Of a stretch of 64,000 bases of DNA, positions 1-8,994 are shown in pieces. Position numbers and translations under genes: made by a program. The stretch is from Huaxiibacter chinensis (lineage in GTDB: Bacteria > Pseudomonadota > Gammaproteobacteria > Enterobacterales > Enterobacteriaceae): the NCBI RefSeq assembly GCF_022171985.1, contig NZ_JAJVHF010000005.1, positions 124,001 through 188,000 of the forward strand, in the 5' to 3' direction. The first letter of the stretch is position 1; the number at the start of each line of letters is the position of its first letter. The notes beneath the pieces were generated by a model. That model worked only from the letters and a program-made list of their open reading frames with translations, did no database searches and had not been told where the DNA came from.

Positions 1-1289
1 GCCGCCATCGGAGCGTACGTCTGGGTACTCAGTAAGCCGACACCAAAAGCATAGGCCGCTTTGTTAACCGGACCACCCATATCGGTACACATCATGCCAC
101 CGAGGATAGCACCCAGCAGAACCGCGTTCGCCGTCCCCATGGTTTGCAGCCAGTGAGTCAGCCCTTCCAGGATACCCGCAACCGGTTTACCGATCAGGTA
201 GATCATACCCAGGCCGACCACGAGGCTTGAAATCAGCGGAATGATCAGAATCGGTTTCAGCGCTTCCATGCTTTGCGGCAGTTTCAGTTTCGAACTGATG
301 GCCTTCGCCACATAACCTGCCAGGAAGCCGGCAATGATACCGCCGATAAAGCCTGACCCGGTGCTCACCGCCAGCATACCGCCGATTAAACCCGGCGTCA
401 GACCTGGACGATCCGCAATAGAGAAGGCGATGTAACCGGCCAGCACGGGTACCATCAGGGCAAACGCTGAACCACCACCGATTTGCATCAGCGCCGCCGC
501 CAGGGTGCCAGGTTCCTTGAAGGCTTCGATACCAAAGGCGAAGGAGAGCGCAATACAGAGCCCGCCCGCGACAACCATTGGCAGCATGTATGACACACCG
601 GTCAACAGGTGACGATACGCGCCAGCAGACTCTTTTTTCCCTTCCGTTGCCGTCTGGGATTTCGCCGAAGTCTGGTACGGTTTCGCTTCTGCCAGCGCTT
701 TATCAAACTCCTGCGCCGTTTTCTTCAGCGCCAGTCCGGTGGAGGTGCGATACATCGGCTTACCGGCAAATTTCGCCAGATCCACTTCGATGTCTGCCGC
801 CACAATCACCAGATCGGCTTCAGCCACTTCTTCCGCGGTGATGGCATTGCCTGCCCCCACGGAACCGCGCGTTTCAACTTTTACCCACCAGCCGCGTTTT
901 TTCGCTTCGGTTTCGATGGCTTCCGCCGCCATGAAGGTATGCGCCACGCCGGTCGGACATGCGGTGATTGCCACCACACGTTTCGGACCCGCCGTGGTGA
1001 CGGCTGCGGTTTCTACCGGGGCGGTATAAACGGCGGCATGGCCTTTCGCTTCGCTCAGGAAGAGTTCAGGATGCGCCACGGCGCGGTTAATATCGCCCAG
1101 CCACACTTTTTTGCCGTTCAGCGCGTTGTCAGCCGGGATTTCGTCACCCAGAACAATCGCCAGTTCGGCATCATTTGGGTTATCGACAATCTCAACGTGC
1201 GCCTTTTGTGCCGCCGCGCCCAGAAGTGTCTTCGCCATATAGGCGCGAGCCTGTCCGAGACCGGAATCAATGATCAGCAGCGTTTTCAT
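1..1289 (-). CDS. fruA: PTS fructose transporter subunit EIIB'BC (partial, C-terminus beyond left edge)
   Basis: Fructose permease of the phosphotransferase system: it imports fructose across the inner membrane and phosphorylates it at carbon 1. About 429 N-terminal residues are visible from ATG at 1289; the E. coli protein is 563 residues, so roughly the last quarter lies outside the window. A duplicated EIIB' domain comes first. The EIIB domain follows, with the phospho-cysteine in an ITACPTGVAHT motif (Cys111). The EIIC membrane part begins near residue 215 (YRHLLTGVSYMLPMVVAGG). The start has a strong Shine-Dalgarno (AGGAGAGG). It is last in fruBKA, 16 bp after fruK, so it should be co-transcribed under Cra control. 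Nothing suggests disruption within the visible part. Confidence 0.97.
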   Translation of the reverse strand, partial: MKTLLIIDSGLGQARAYMAKTLLGAAAQKAHVEIVDNPNDAELAIVLGDEIPADNALNGKKVWLGDINRAVAHPELFLSEAKGHAAVYTAPVETAAVTTAGPKRVVAITACPTGVAHTFMAAEAIETEAKKRGWWVKVETRGSVGAGNAITAEEVAEADLVIVAADIEVDLAKFAGKPMYRTSTGLALKKTAQEFDKALAEAKPYQTSAKSQTATEGKKESAGAYRHLLTGVSYMLPMVVAGGLCIALSFAFGIEAFKEPGTLAAALMQIGGGSAFALMVPVLAGYIAFSIADRPGLTPGLIGGMLAVSTGSGFIGGIIAGFLAGYVAKAISSKLKLPQSMEALKPILIIPLISSLVVGLGMIYLIGKPVAGILEGLTHWLQTMGTANAVLLGAILGGMMCTDMGGPVNKAAYAFGVGLLSTQTYAPMA

Positions 1290-1305
1290 TATGCCTCTCC
1301 TGCTG

Positions 1306-2244
1306 TTAGTTAAAAGGTTGTAAGTCAACGCGCGCCATCATCGCCGCCAACTGGGTACGTTCGGTAATGCCTACATTGCTCTGGCTGACGGCCAGGGCCG
1401 CCACCGCGGTTGCAAGACGCAGCGTATGTTCACTGGATTCACGCATCAGCAGACCGTAAATCAGGCCTCCCACCATTGAATCCCCTGCCCCTACGGTACT
1501 GACGACTTCTACCGACGGTGGTTTGGCGATCCATTCGCCCGACGCGTTAACCCACAGCGCGCCCTCTGCCCCCAACGAAATCACAACATGAGCAATACCC
1601 TGTTCACGCAGCGCATGAGCGGCTTCAATCACATCTTTTAATTCTGGCAGCTTACGGCCCGCCCAGATCTCCAGTTCGCGACGGTTTGGCTTAACCAGCC
1701 ACGGCGACGCTTTCAGTCCGGCGACCAGCGCTTCACGACTGCTGTCGAAAATAATGCAAGGACACTGACTGCGCAGACGCATCATCCAGTCGGTGAAGGC
1801 CTCCGGGCTGACGCCGGACGGCAAACTGCCGCTGACGCAAACCATGTCGAACTGACCCAGCCAGGTCAGGGAGTCATTAACAAAACGCTCCCAGTCGGCA
1901 GGCGTGACTTCAAAACCGGAGAAATTCAGGTCGGTGACTTCGCCGTCTTTTTCCGTCAGCTTGACGTTGATACGCGTGCGGCCCTGAACCACCTGAAAAC
2001 GGTTGGCAATACCCAGCTCGCTGAACAACTGCTGAAAACCGTCCTGGTTGTCTTTTCCCAGGAATCCACCGACGGTGACATCAATACCTAAATCTTTAAG
2101 CACCTTCGCAACGTTAATCCCTTTCCCCGCCGCGTGAAGGCCGGTTGTCCGCACCAGGTTCACTTCGCCACGTTCAATCTCCGGACAGAAACCGACCAGA
2201 TCATAGGCGGGGTTAAGCGTAATAGTGGCAACACGTCTGCTCAT
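1306..2244 (-). CDS. fruK: 1-phosphofructokinase
   Basis: Phosphorylates fructose 1-phosphate, made by the fructose PTS, to fructose 1,6-bisphosphate with ATP; cytosolic. At 312 residues it has the usual length of the family. It is a PfkB-type ribokinase fold: the first signature GKGINVAKVL lies at residues 40-49, and the second signature VGAGDS has the catalytic aspartate at Asp255. The ATG overlaps the fruB stop codon by one base (TAATG), which implies translational coupling, and fruA follows after 16 bp. Levels of its substrate F1P relieve Cra repression, so the gene also sets the inducer level for its own operon (established for E. coli). Confidence 0.97.
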   Translation of the reverse strand: MSRRVATITLNPAYDLVGFCPEIERGEVNLVRTTGLHAAGKGINVAKVLKDLGIDVTVGGFLGKDNQDGFQQLFSELGIANRFQVVQGRTRINVKLTEKDGEVTDLNFSGFEVTPADWERFVNDSLTWLGQFDMVCVSGSLPSGVSPEAFTDWMMRLRSQCPCIIFDSSREALVAGLKASPWLVKPNRRELEIWAGRKLPELKDVIEAAHALREQGIAHVVISLGAEGALWVNASGEWIAKPPSVEVVSTVGAGDSMVGGLIYGLLMRESSEHTLRLATAVAALAVSQSNVGITERTQLAAMMARVDLQPFN

Positions 2245-3374
2245 TATGCGCCCTCCCCTAAACCCGCTGCGATGGCATCGCCAATCGCCTTCAGCGCTTG
2301 TTCAGCATCTGCGCCCTGTGCGGTAAAGCGCAGGCGATGGCCTTTTTTCACGCCCAGTGCCACCACTTTCATCAGACTGCGGCCGTTAGCCGGTTTTCCC
2401 GATCCATCGAGGTTAGTCACGGTAATCTCACTCTCAAACTGCTTAATGGTGTTCACCAGCATGGTGCCCGGGCGCGCATGTAAACCATGCTCGTTGCGCA
2501 CCACAAATTCTGCGCTCAGCAGATCGTCCGTCAGCGCGTCGTCCTGCGTCAGCAGTGCCAGCAAGGTGGCGGCATCCGCGTTCAGCAAATGTTTTGCCTT
2601 ATCGTTCAGCAAGAGATCGCTCAGGCGCTTCAGTACGGCGACCGGCTGATCGTCGGCCATCGAAACGGTGACCAACAGCGCGGCGCTTTCGCCTTCAACG
2701 TCGAATGCCGTTGCAGCCCGGCTGACCGCAATCGCGCTACGCACATTGCCTTCAGCACTGTCGTTCAGCCAGATACCCTGACCCAGATTTAACGGCTTAT
2801 CATTGATGGCGTGCGCCACGAAGGCCGTTTCCACTGCTCCGGCTTCCTTCAGGCGGCCCGCGTTAAGCGCCTGTAAGGTCACCAGATCGGATGCGGCAAC
2901 GTCCAGGGTCAGCGTGTCGTTATCCAGTTTCAGCGCGGCGCTCTGTTTTTCACCCATCAGCAATGCGCGCAACTCTTCCGCGGTGGTGGCGGATTTCAGC
3001 TGTTCAGCAACAGAGTCATCGCTCAGCACATGCGTCAGCTGACGCAGCAGCCCCAGATGCTCGTCGCTGCTGGCGGCGATACCGATAGCCACATACGCGA
3101 CCTGGCCTTCGCCCCACAGAATCCCCTGCGGGAACTGATAAACCTGCACGCCCGTTTTAAGGACCTGGTCGCGGGTATCGGTGGTGCCGTGCGGAATGGC
3201 GATGCCGTTGCCGAGGAAGGTCGACGTCTGCTGCTCGCGAGCAAGCATGCCATCTACGTAGCCGTCCGCGACATTTCCCGCCTGCACAAGTGCAGCGGCA
3301 ATCTGGCGAATAGCTTCTTCTTTATTACCGGCCTGCTCGCCCGGGTGAATGTCCTGCACTGATAACTGGAACAT
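2244..3374 (-). CDS. fruB: PTS fructose-specific EIIA/FPr multiphosphoryl carrier (diphosphoryl transfer protein)
   Basis: Cytosolic phosphocarrier passing phosphate from Enzyme I to FruA. At 376 residues it is the same length as E. coli FruB. The N-terminal EIIA-Fru domain has its active histidine at His62 ([10 protein letters not shown]). A central linker/receiver-like domain follows. The C-terminal HPr-like (FPr) domain has its active histidine at His299 (EHGLHARPG). It is the first gene of fruBKA. A strong ribosome-binding site (AGGAGAGGAG) precedes the ATG at 3374, and two Cra operators lie just upstream. No lesions are visible. Confidence 0.97.
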   Translation of the reverse strand: MFQLSVQDIHPGEQAGNKEEAIRQIAAALVQAGNVADGYVDGMLAREQQTSTFLGNGIAIPHGTTDTRDQVLKTGVQVYQFPQGILWGEGQVAYVAIGIAASSDEHLGLLRQLTHVLSDDSVAEQLKSATTAEELRALLMGEKQSAALKLDNDTLTLDVAASDLVTLQALNAGRLKEAGAVETAFVAHAINDKPLNLGQGIWLNDSAEGNVRSAIAVSRAATAFDVEGESAALLVTVSMADDQPVAVLKRLSDLLLNDKAKHLLNADAATLLALLTQDDALTDDLLSAEFVVRNEHGLHARPGTMLVNTIKQFESEITVTNLDGSGKPANGRSLMKVVALGVKKGHRLRFTAQGADAEQALKAIGDAIAAGLGEGA

Positions 3375-3394
3375 AGTTCTCCTCTCCTGCTGAA

Positions 3395-3409
3395 TTGAAT
3401 CGTTTCAGC
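3395..3409 (-). promoter_or_regulatory. Cra (FruR) operator, fruB-proximal
   Basis: The minus strand reads GCTGAAACGATTCAA, one base from the Cra consensus GCTGAAACGTTTCA. It lies about 21 bp upstream of the fruB start, as one of the two known Cra sites does in E. coli. Repression is expected to be relieved by fructose 1-phosphate. Confidence 0.85.
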
Positions 3410-3459
3410 TACTATGAGAAAAAAGGCGCTAACCTGCTCCGTCAGTAAAACAAGAAAGC

Positions 3460-3473
3460 GCTGAAACGTTTCA
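3460..3473. promoter_or_regulatory. Cra (FruR) operator, distal, perfect consensus
   Basis: GCTGAAACGTTTCA matches the Cra consensus at every base. It is centred about 64 bp upstream of the proximal site, so the pair brackets the presumed fruB promoter, as in E. coli fruBKA. Confidence 0.9.
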
Positions 3474-3738
3474 AGAAGTCTTGCGCTTAATGCTGAAGCT
3501 TGCAAGAAAAGTTACGATTTGAGTGTCAGAATTTAGACGTAAAGCACATTTTATTGGCGCCCCGCCGCTGCCTGCTGAAGCTTAAATCAAATTATCCCGC
3601 TGCGTTCAGCAACCGTCAGCGCGCTATTTTTTTGAAATGCCTTTTTGATATTTCGTGGCTAATTTGATTCCGCCATCTGTTCATTTTCTGACAAGCGGCG
3701 TAAACTCCCGCGACTCTTTAAATCACTGATACAGAAAC

Positions 3739-4920
3739 ATGCACAACTCCCCCGCAGCCGCCTCACCAAAGCCTTTTGATCTGACATCATCGGCATTCCT
3801 GATCGTTGCCTTCCTTACGGGGATAGCCGGCGCGCTGCAAACGCCGACGCTCAGCCTCTTTCTGACCAACGAAGTGCATGTGCGCCCGGCGATGGTGGGC
3901 TTCTTCTTTACCGGCAGCGCGGTGATTGGCATTCTGGTAAGCCAGTTTCTGGCGGGACGTTCAGATCGTAAAGGCGACCGTAAAAGCCTTATTGTCTTCT
4001 GCTGTCTGCTGGGCGTGTTTGCCTGCCTGCTGTTTGCGTGGAATCGGAACTATTTTATTCTGCTGTTTGTGGGCGTCTTCCTGAGCAGCTTCGGCTCCAC
4101 GGCGAACCCGCAGATGTTCGCCCTTGCCCGGGAACACGCCGATCGCACGGGGCGTGAAGCGGTCATGTTCAGCTCAATACTTCGTGCGCAGGTCTCTCTG
4201 GCGTGGGTCATTGGCCCGCCGCTGGCCTATGCGCTGGCGATGGGATGGGGCTTCACCGTGATGTATCTGTGCGCTGCCGTTGCCTTTGTGGTCTGTGGCG
4301 CCATGGTGTGGTTCTTCCTGCCTTCCATGCGCAAAGAGCCGAGACTGGCAACCGGCACGCTGGAAGCCCCCCGTCGCAACCGCCGCGACGCGCTGCTGCT
4401 TTTCAGCGTCTGCACGCTGATGTGGGGCACCAACAGTTTATATATCATCAATATGCCGCTGTTTATTATTGATGAACTTCATCTGCCGGAAAAGCTGGCT
4501 GGCATCATGATGGGCGCCGCGGCCGGGCTGGAAATCCCCACCATGCTGATTGCAGGCTATTATGCGAAGCGTTTCGGTAAACGTTTTTTGATGCGAATTG
4601 CCGCCGTATCGGGGTTACTTTTTTACATCGGCATGCTGACCGTTGACACACCAGCGTTGCTGCTGGCTTTACAGCTGCTGAACGCCGTCTATATCGGGAT
4701 TCTTGCCGGGATCGGCATGCTCTATTTTCAGGATCTTATGCCGGGTCAGGCGGGGGCCGCCACCACGCTATACACCAATACCACGCGCGTGGGCTGGATT
4801 ATTGCAGGCTCGCTGGCCGGCGTGGTGGCCGAAATATGGAATTATCACACCGTTTTCTGGATTGCCCTGGGCATGTGCCTGGTGACCATTGGCTGTCTGA
4901 CCAGAATTAAAGACGTTTAG
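3739..4920 (+). CDS. setB: Sugar efflux transporter SetB (MFS)
   Basis: Major facilitator superfamily exporter of sugars such as glucose and lactose in E. coli tests; inner membrane. It is 393 residues, the usual SetB length, with twelve predicted hydrophobic segments. The family loop [10 protein letters not shown] lies between TM2 and TM3. The sequence matches E. coli SetB from the first residues ([20 protein letters not shown]) to the last (RIKDV). The Shine-Dalgarno is weak. It is transcribed divergently from fruBKA; its stop codon overlaps the convergent yeiW stop by a few bases. Physiological substrate remains unclear for the family. Confidence 0.95.
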   Translation: MHNSPAAASPKPFDLTSSAFLIVAFLTGIAGALQTPTLSLFLTNEVHVRPAMVGFFFTGSAVIGILVSQFLAGRSDRKGDRKSLIVFCCLLGVFACLLFAWNRNYFILLFVGVFLSSFGSTANPQMFALAREHADRTGREAVMFSSILRAQVSLAWVIGPPLAYALAMGWGFTVMYLCAAVAFVVCGAMVWFFLPSMRKEPRLATGTLEAPRRNRRDALLLFSVCTLMWGTNSLYIINMPLFIIDELHLPEKLAGIMMGAAAGLEIPTMLIAGYYAKRFGKRFLMRIAAVSGLLFYIGMLTVDTPALLLALQLLNAVYIGILAGIGMLYFQDLMPGQAGAATTLYTNTTRVGWIIAGSLAGVVAEIWNYHTVFWIALGMCLVTIGCLTRIKDV

Positions 4921-5171
4921 GGGGCGGTGAGCGCCTCCAGCTCTAACAGATAGATCATGGCCTGCCCTCGCGTGACGCCACACATCTCCACGGAAGCCTG
5001 TAGCCCCGCGCAAACCGGCGGACGCAACGGTGAGCCAAAGATCTGGCAAAGATTATCGTCAGAAAGCTGAACACAACGCGTGTTGGCGGGCTTGCCGTCT
5101 GGCATCCCGGGTATGGGGCTTGAAATGGACGGTGCAGTACAGCACGCGCCACAGTCTGGACGGCAATTCAT
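4917..5171 (-). CDS. yeiW: YeiW, small cysteine-rich UPF0153-type protein
   Basis: An 84-residue protein equal in length to E. coli YeiW when started at ATG 5171 ([11 protein letters not shown]). An AGAGAG Shine-Dalgarno supports that start; longer in-frame starts at 5186 and 5249 have poor ribosome-binding sites. It belongs to the YkgJ/UPF0153 cysteine-cluster family, whose conserved cysteines (the CGACC motif, then single cysteines at ARCVQ-like, NLCQIF, PVCAGL and EMCG positions) probably bind zinc or an Fe-S cluster. The molecular role is unknown. It converges on setB with a 4-bp overlap and is divergent from yeiP. Confidence 0.85.
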   Translation of the reverse strand: MNCRPDCGACCTAPSISSPIPGMPDGKPANTRCVQLSDDNLCQIFGSPLRPPVCAGLQASVEMCGVTRGQAMIYLLELEALTAP

Positions 5172-5335
5172 AATGCTCTCTATCATTGACTGAGGCCCGT
5201 GCAGTCGGGCATTTGGCGCACAGTAACACCTTTTGTGTATTGATAGCAAAAGCCACTAATTCCGCTTGCCTGAAAGGCCGCGCGCGAGTAATTTGGCGCG
5301 ATATTTTTTACCTCCTCGTAAACAGGATTATTGCA

Positions 5336-5908
5336 ATGCCAAGAGCGAACGAAATTAAGAAAGGTATGGTACTGAACTACAACGGCAAGCTGCTGATTGT
5401 CAAAGATATCGACGTTCAGTCCCCGAGCGCCCGTGGCGCTGCGACGCTGTACAAAATGCGCTTTGCGGATGTACGTACCGGCCTGAAGGTGGAAGAACGT
5501 TTCAAGGGCGATGATATCGTCGATACCGTGACCCTGACGCGTCGTTTCGTTGATTTCTCTTATATTGACGGCAACGAATACGTTTTCATGGATAAAGAAG
5601 ACTACACCCCTTACATCTTTACCAAAGACCAGATCGAAGAAGAATTGCAATTCATTCCAGAAGGCGGAATGCCGGACATGCAGGTCTTAACCTGGGATGG
5701 TCAGCTGTTAGCCCTGGAACTGCCGCAGACCGTTGATCTGGAGATTGTCGAAACGTCACCGGGTATTAAAGGCGCGTCCGCAAGTGCCCGCAACAAACCT
5801 GCTACGCTTACGACCGGTCTGGTTGTACTGGTGCCGGAATATCTGTCTGCTGGCGAAAAAATCCGTATTCATATTGAAGAAAAACGCTATATGGGTCGCG
5901 CGGACTGA
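5336..5908 (+). CDS. yeiP: Elongation factor P-like protein EfpL/YeiP
   Basis: Paralogue of elongation factor P that helps ribosomes through polyproline and some other stall motifs. The start is ATG 5336 ([10 protein letters not shown]), giving 190 residues as in E. coli, preceded by AGGA. The frame is open for 50 more codons upstream, but that stretch lacks a ribosome-binding site and family similarity. It has the three-domain EF-P fold: an N-terminal KOW-like domain followed by two OB domains. The tip of the functional loop is SPSARGAA with arginine at residue 33, where canonical EF-P has the modified lysine. A strong terminator follows at 5944. Confidence 0.95.
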   Translation: MPRANEIKKGMVLNYNGKLLIVKDIDVQSPSARGAATLYKMRFADVRTGLKVEERFKGDDIVDTVTLTRRFVDFSYIDGNEYVFMDKEDYTPYIFTKDQIEEELQFIPEGGMPDMQVLTWDGQLLALELPQTVDLEIVETSPGIKGASASARNKPATLTTGLVVLVPEYLSAGEKIRIHIEEKRYMGRAD

Positions 5909-5943
5909 TTCTCTTTTAATCGGGGCTTACCCGGTTTAAACGT

Positions 5944-5972
5944 AAAAAACCGGCTCAATGGCCGGTTTTTTT
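5944..5972. terminator. Bidirectional terminator between yeiP and uxuA
   Basis: A run of six A's, stem CCGGC / GCCGG with a 6-nt loop, then seven T's. It can end transcription from yeiP (plus) and, 38 bp past its stop, from uxuA (minus). Confidence 0.85.
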
Positions 5973-6010
5973 ATGGGCCCGGTCAGCGTTACGCGACCGG
6001 CCAGGCGAGC

Positions 6011-7201
6011 TTACAGCAGCTCGGGATATTTGGTCATTTTCAGCGCCAGCTCTACGCCGCGCACTTCTGCCATCCCTTTCAGACGACCAATTGCCGAATA
6101 ACCGGGGTTGGTTTTCTTACGCAAATCATCCAGCATTTGATGCCCGTGGTCAGGACGGAACGGGATCGCGCGGCTGTCCCCGGCCTGCTTGCGACGCTGT
6201 TCTTCTTTCAGAATCGCGTCCACCACGGCCACCATGTTGACGTCCCCCCCAAGGTGAGCCGCCTCATGGAAGGTTTTTGGATTTCCTTCACGGCAGGTCG
6301 CACGCAGATGGGTGAAGTGAATACGATCGCCGAACGTTTCAATCATGCGGACCAGGTCGTTATCTTCACGCACCCCGTAAGAGCCTGTGCACATGGTAAA
6401 GCCATTATTGATGCTATCCACGGTCTCTTTCAGCCACTGCATATCTTCAATGGTCGATACGATACGCGGCAGGCCCAGAATTGGGCGCGGTGGATCGTCA
6501 GGATGGACGGCCAGGCGCAATCCGCAGGCCTCGGCAACCGGCACGATGGCGCGCAGGAAATAGGCCATATTTTCGCGAAGCTGATCTTTATCGATGTCGC
6601 CGTATTCCGCCAGACGGGCACGGAACTGATCCAGGGTATAGCCCTCTTCGGCTCCCGGCAAACCGGCGATAATGTTACGCGTCAGTTTTTCGATATCGGC
6701 TTCGCTGGCGTCGTTAAACCATTTCTTCGCCTGCTGCTGCTCTTCAGACGTATAATCCGCCCCGGCACCCGGCCGCTTCAGAATATGCAGTTCAAATGCC
6801 GCAAAGGCGATTTGGTCAAATCGCAGCGCCTTTGAGCCGTCCGGCAACGTGTACTCAAGATCGGTACGCGTCCAGTCGAGAATAGGCATAAAGTTGTAGC
6901 AGACGGTATCAATACCACAGCTGCCAAGATTACGAATGCTTTGCTGATAGTTGGCAATCCAGGTGTCGTATTCACCGCTATGCGTCTTGATATCTTCGTG
7001 GACAGGAATGCTCTCCACGACAGACCAGGTCAGCCCTTTTTCCGCCAGCAACGCCTGGCGTTTTTTAATCTCTTCAACCGGCCAGACCTGACCGTTAGGA
7101 ATATGGTGCAGTGCCGTCACAACACCCGTCGCGCCAGCCTGACGCACATCATCAAGAGAAACCGGATCGTTCGGCCCGTACCAACGCCAGGTTTGTTCCA
7201 T
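6011..7201 (-). CDS. uxuA: Mannonate dehydratase
   Basis: Dehydrates D-mannonate to 2-keto-3-deoxygluconate in glucuronate catabolism; cytosolic, metal-dependent (Fe2+/Mn2+). At 396 residues it is two longer than E. coli UxuA. N-terminus [16 protein letters not shown] and the motifs [16 protein letters not shown] and HFTHLR are the typical TIM-barrel metal- and substrate-binding segments. The ribosome-binding site is TGAGGTG. In E. coli K-12 uxuA sits elsewhere with uxuB and uxuR. Here it is divergent from the fructuronate-reductase-like gene yeiQ, so the two probably act in successive steps and share an operator region. Confidence 0.97.
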   Translation of the reverse strand: MEQTWRWYGPNDPVSLDDVRQAGATGVVTALHHIPNGQVWPVEEIKKRQALLAEKGLTWSVVESIPVHEDIKTHSGEYDTWIANYQQSIRNLGSCGIDTVCYNFMPILDWTRTDLEYTLPDGSKALRFDQIAFAAFELHILKRPGAGADYTSEEQQQAKKWFNDASEADIEKLTRNIIAGLPGAEEGYTLDQFRARLAEYGDIDKDQLRENMAYFLRAIVPVAEACGLRLAVHPDDPPRPILGLPRIVSTIEDMQWLKETVDSINNGFTMCTGSYGVREDNDLVRMIETFGDRIHFTHLRATCREGNPKTFHEAAHLGGDVNMVAVVDAILKEEQRRKQAGDSRAIPFRPDHGHQMLDDLRKKTNPGYSAIGRLKGMAEVRGVELALKMTKYPELL

Positions 7202-7405
7202 TGCAACACCTCACAAGTTGTTATACCAAAATTGGTTGACGCAATGACGACTACCATACATGTTTCGTTATACCGGTCAATCCGCGCCGCCACATTGATT
7301 GATCGAACTCACAGAATCTGGATATTTACGGCTTACCAATTCTCTTTGTTGTCATATAACTTTACACTGGCATTGTTAATTAATGGTTAATCAGGTGTGT
7401 ATTTC
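7202..7405. promoter_or_regulatory. uxuA/yeiQ divergent regulatory region with candidate UxuR/ExuR operator
   Basis: A dyad ACCAA-AA-TTGGT lies at 7225-7236, inside a TTATACCAAAATTGG context that resembles the E. coli UxuR/ExuR operator (TTGGTATACCAA-like halves). A second partial match, TTATACCGGTCAA, lies near 7269-7281. Both are between divergent hexuronate genes, the expected place. Assignment is by resemblance only. Confidence 0.5.
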
Positions 7406-8872
7406 ATGAAGACTGTAGCCTCTGTTTCGCTCCCCTTGCACGTTCAGCAACCGCAGTACGATCGTAACGCGCTGCGCTCCCGCATCGTTCATTTTGGCTT
7501 CGGGGCGTTTCATCGTGCCCATCAGGCGCTTTTAACCGATCGCGTGTTGAATGCCAAAGGCGGAGACTGGGGCATTTGTGAGATTAGCCTGTTTAGCGGC
7601 GACACGTTAATGAGCCAGCTTCGCGCGCAGGATCATCTCTATACCGTGCTTGAGAAAGGAGCTGAGGGAAATCAGCCGATCGTCATTGGCGCGGTTCATG
7701 AATGTCTGAATGCGAAGCTCGATTCCCTGGCAGCCATTATTGAGAAATTCTGCGAGCCACAGGTCGCCATTGTGTCGCTGACCATCACCGAAAAAGGCTA
7801 CTGCATTGATCCTGCGACGGGCAAGCTGGACACGCAAAACCCGCGCATCGTTCACGACCTGGAAAACCCGCAGGAACCGCATTCAGCACCCGGTATCCTG
7901 GTCGAGGCCCTGCATCGCCGTCGCGAGCGCGGTCTGCAGCCCTTCACCGTGTTGTCCTGCGATAACATTCCTGATAACGGTCATGTGGTAAAAAACGCGG
8001 TTCTCGGCATGGCTCAGAAGCGTTCACCTGAGCTTGCCGAATGGATCGCTGAACAGGTGAGCTTCCCGGGGACCATGGTCGATCGTATCGTACCGGCAGC
8101 AACCGAAGAATCGCTGGCCGAGATCGCCCGTGAGCTGGGCGTTGAAGATCCCTGCGCCATCAGCTGTGAGCCTTTTATTCAGTGGGTGGTAGAAGATAAT
8201 TTTGTCGCCGGACGCCCGGAGTGGGAACTCGCCGGGGTGCAAATGGTGCAGGACGTGCTCCCATGGGAGCAGATGAAACTGCGCATGCTCAACGGCAGTC
8301 ACTCGTTTCTGACCTATCTGGGCTATCTTGCCGGGTACGCCCACATCAATGAATGCATGGAAGATGACGCCTTTCGGGACGCAGCCCGCCGCCTGATGCT
8401 TGACGAGCAGGCGCCGACATTACGCATCACCGGGGTGGATCTCACCGACTACGCCGACAGCCTGATTGCGCGATTTGCCAATCCGGCCTTGCAGCATCGC
8501 ACCTGGCAGATTGCGATGGACGGTAGCCAGAAGCTTCCGCAGCGGATGCTGGAAGGGATTCGCGTCCTGATCCAGCGGGAGAGCCGCTGGCCGCTACTGG
8601 CGCTGGGTATCGCCGGATGGATGCGCTACGTGAGCGGCGTGGACGAGCGCGGCAATTCTATTGACGTGCGCGATCCGCTGAGCGACAAAATTCGGTCACT
8701 GGTTGAGAGCAGCAGCGATGCGGAACGTGTGAGCGCCCTGCTGACGCTGTCCGAGATTTTTGGCATCGACCTGCCAAATAACCCCTCCTTTGTGGCAGCG
8801 GTGAGCGACGCGTATCGTCGTATCGCCGAGGATGGCGCGCGTCAGGCCGTTATCGACACGCTCGCGCATTAA
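7406..8872 (+). CDS. yeiQ: Fructuronate reductase-like mannitol dehydrogenase-family oxidoreductase YeiQ
   Basis: NAD-dependent polyol/hexuronate dehydrogenase, probably reducing D-fructuronate to D-mannonate, the substrate of the adjacent UxuA. The start at ATG 7406 gives 488 residues, matching E. coli YeiQ (MKT...). A GTG three codons upstream is an alternative, but the AGG at 7393 fits the ATG better. The N-terminal Rossmann part has FGFGAFHRAHQA. The long-chain mannitol dehydrogenase catalytic motif K-x4-N-x2-H is present (Lys291, Asn296, His299). Whether it is the main UxuB in this strain cannot be told from the window; its divergent pairing with uxuA supports that. Confidence 0.9.
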   Translation: MKTVASVSLPLHVQQPQYDRNALRSRIVHFGFGAFHRAHQALLTDRVLNAKGGDWGICEISLFSGDTLMSQLRAQDHLYTVLEKGAEGNQPIVIGAVHECLNAKLDSLAAIIEKFCEPQVAIVSLTITEKGYCIDPATGKLDTQNPRIVHDLENPQEPHSAPGILVEALHRRRERGLQPFTVLSCDNIPDNGHVVKNAVLGMAQKRSPELAEWIAEQVSFPGTMVDRIVPAATEESLAEIARELGVEDPCAISCEPFIQWVVEDNFVAGRPEWELAGVQMVQDVLPWEQMKLRMLNGSHSFLTYLGYLAGYAHINECMEDDAFRDAARRLMLDEQAPTLRITGVDLTDYADSLIARFANPALQHRTWQIAMDGSQKLPQRMLEGIRVLIQRESRWPLLALGIAGWMRYVSGVDERGNSIDVRDPLSDKIRSLVESSSDAERVSALLTLSEIFGIDLPNNPSFVAAVSDAYRRIAEDGARQAVIDTLAH

Positions 8873-8887
8873 CATTTTTTGCCTTAA

Positions 8888-8917
8888 AGGCGAACGGAGG
8901 CCTTTTCCGTTCGCTTT
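8888..8917 (+). terminator. Hairpin after yeiQ
   Basis: Inverted repeat GCGAACGG / CCGTTCGC around an 11-nt loop, followed by a pyrimidine-rich TTTCCCCTT tract. A plausible but imperfect terminator for yeiQ. Confidence 0.5.
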
Positions 8918-8994
8918 CCCCTTCTCATCGCTGTCATTTTCGACCAGGATTACGCATCATTGTAACAGTATGATCATCGTGTCCTGGAGTAGAT

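Larger units (their letters stand above)
3375..3738. other. fruB/setB divergent intergenic region
   Basis: This 364-bp gap holds the two Cra operators and the fruB promoter in its left third. The right part must carry the setB promoter. A TAAACT hexamer near 3701 could be its -10 box, but I see no convincing -35 partner. No small ORF or structured RNA is evident. Confidence 0.6.

Noticed and set aside
609..1313. A 234-codon plus-strand frame at the left edge
   Set aside because: Antisense to the 5' half of fruA, whose domains and active-site cysteine are clear.
5186..5335. N-terminal extension of yeiP
   Set aside because: Although in frame, it has no ribosome-binding site of its own and the EF-P fold begins at the ATG at 5336, the length known in E. 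coli.
8940..8990. Zur box upstream of yeiR
   Set aside because: Only a loose TGTAACAGTATGATC resemblance; it lacks the symmetric GTTATA...TATAAC core.
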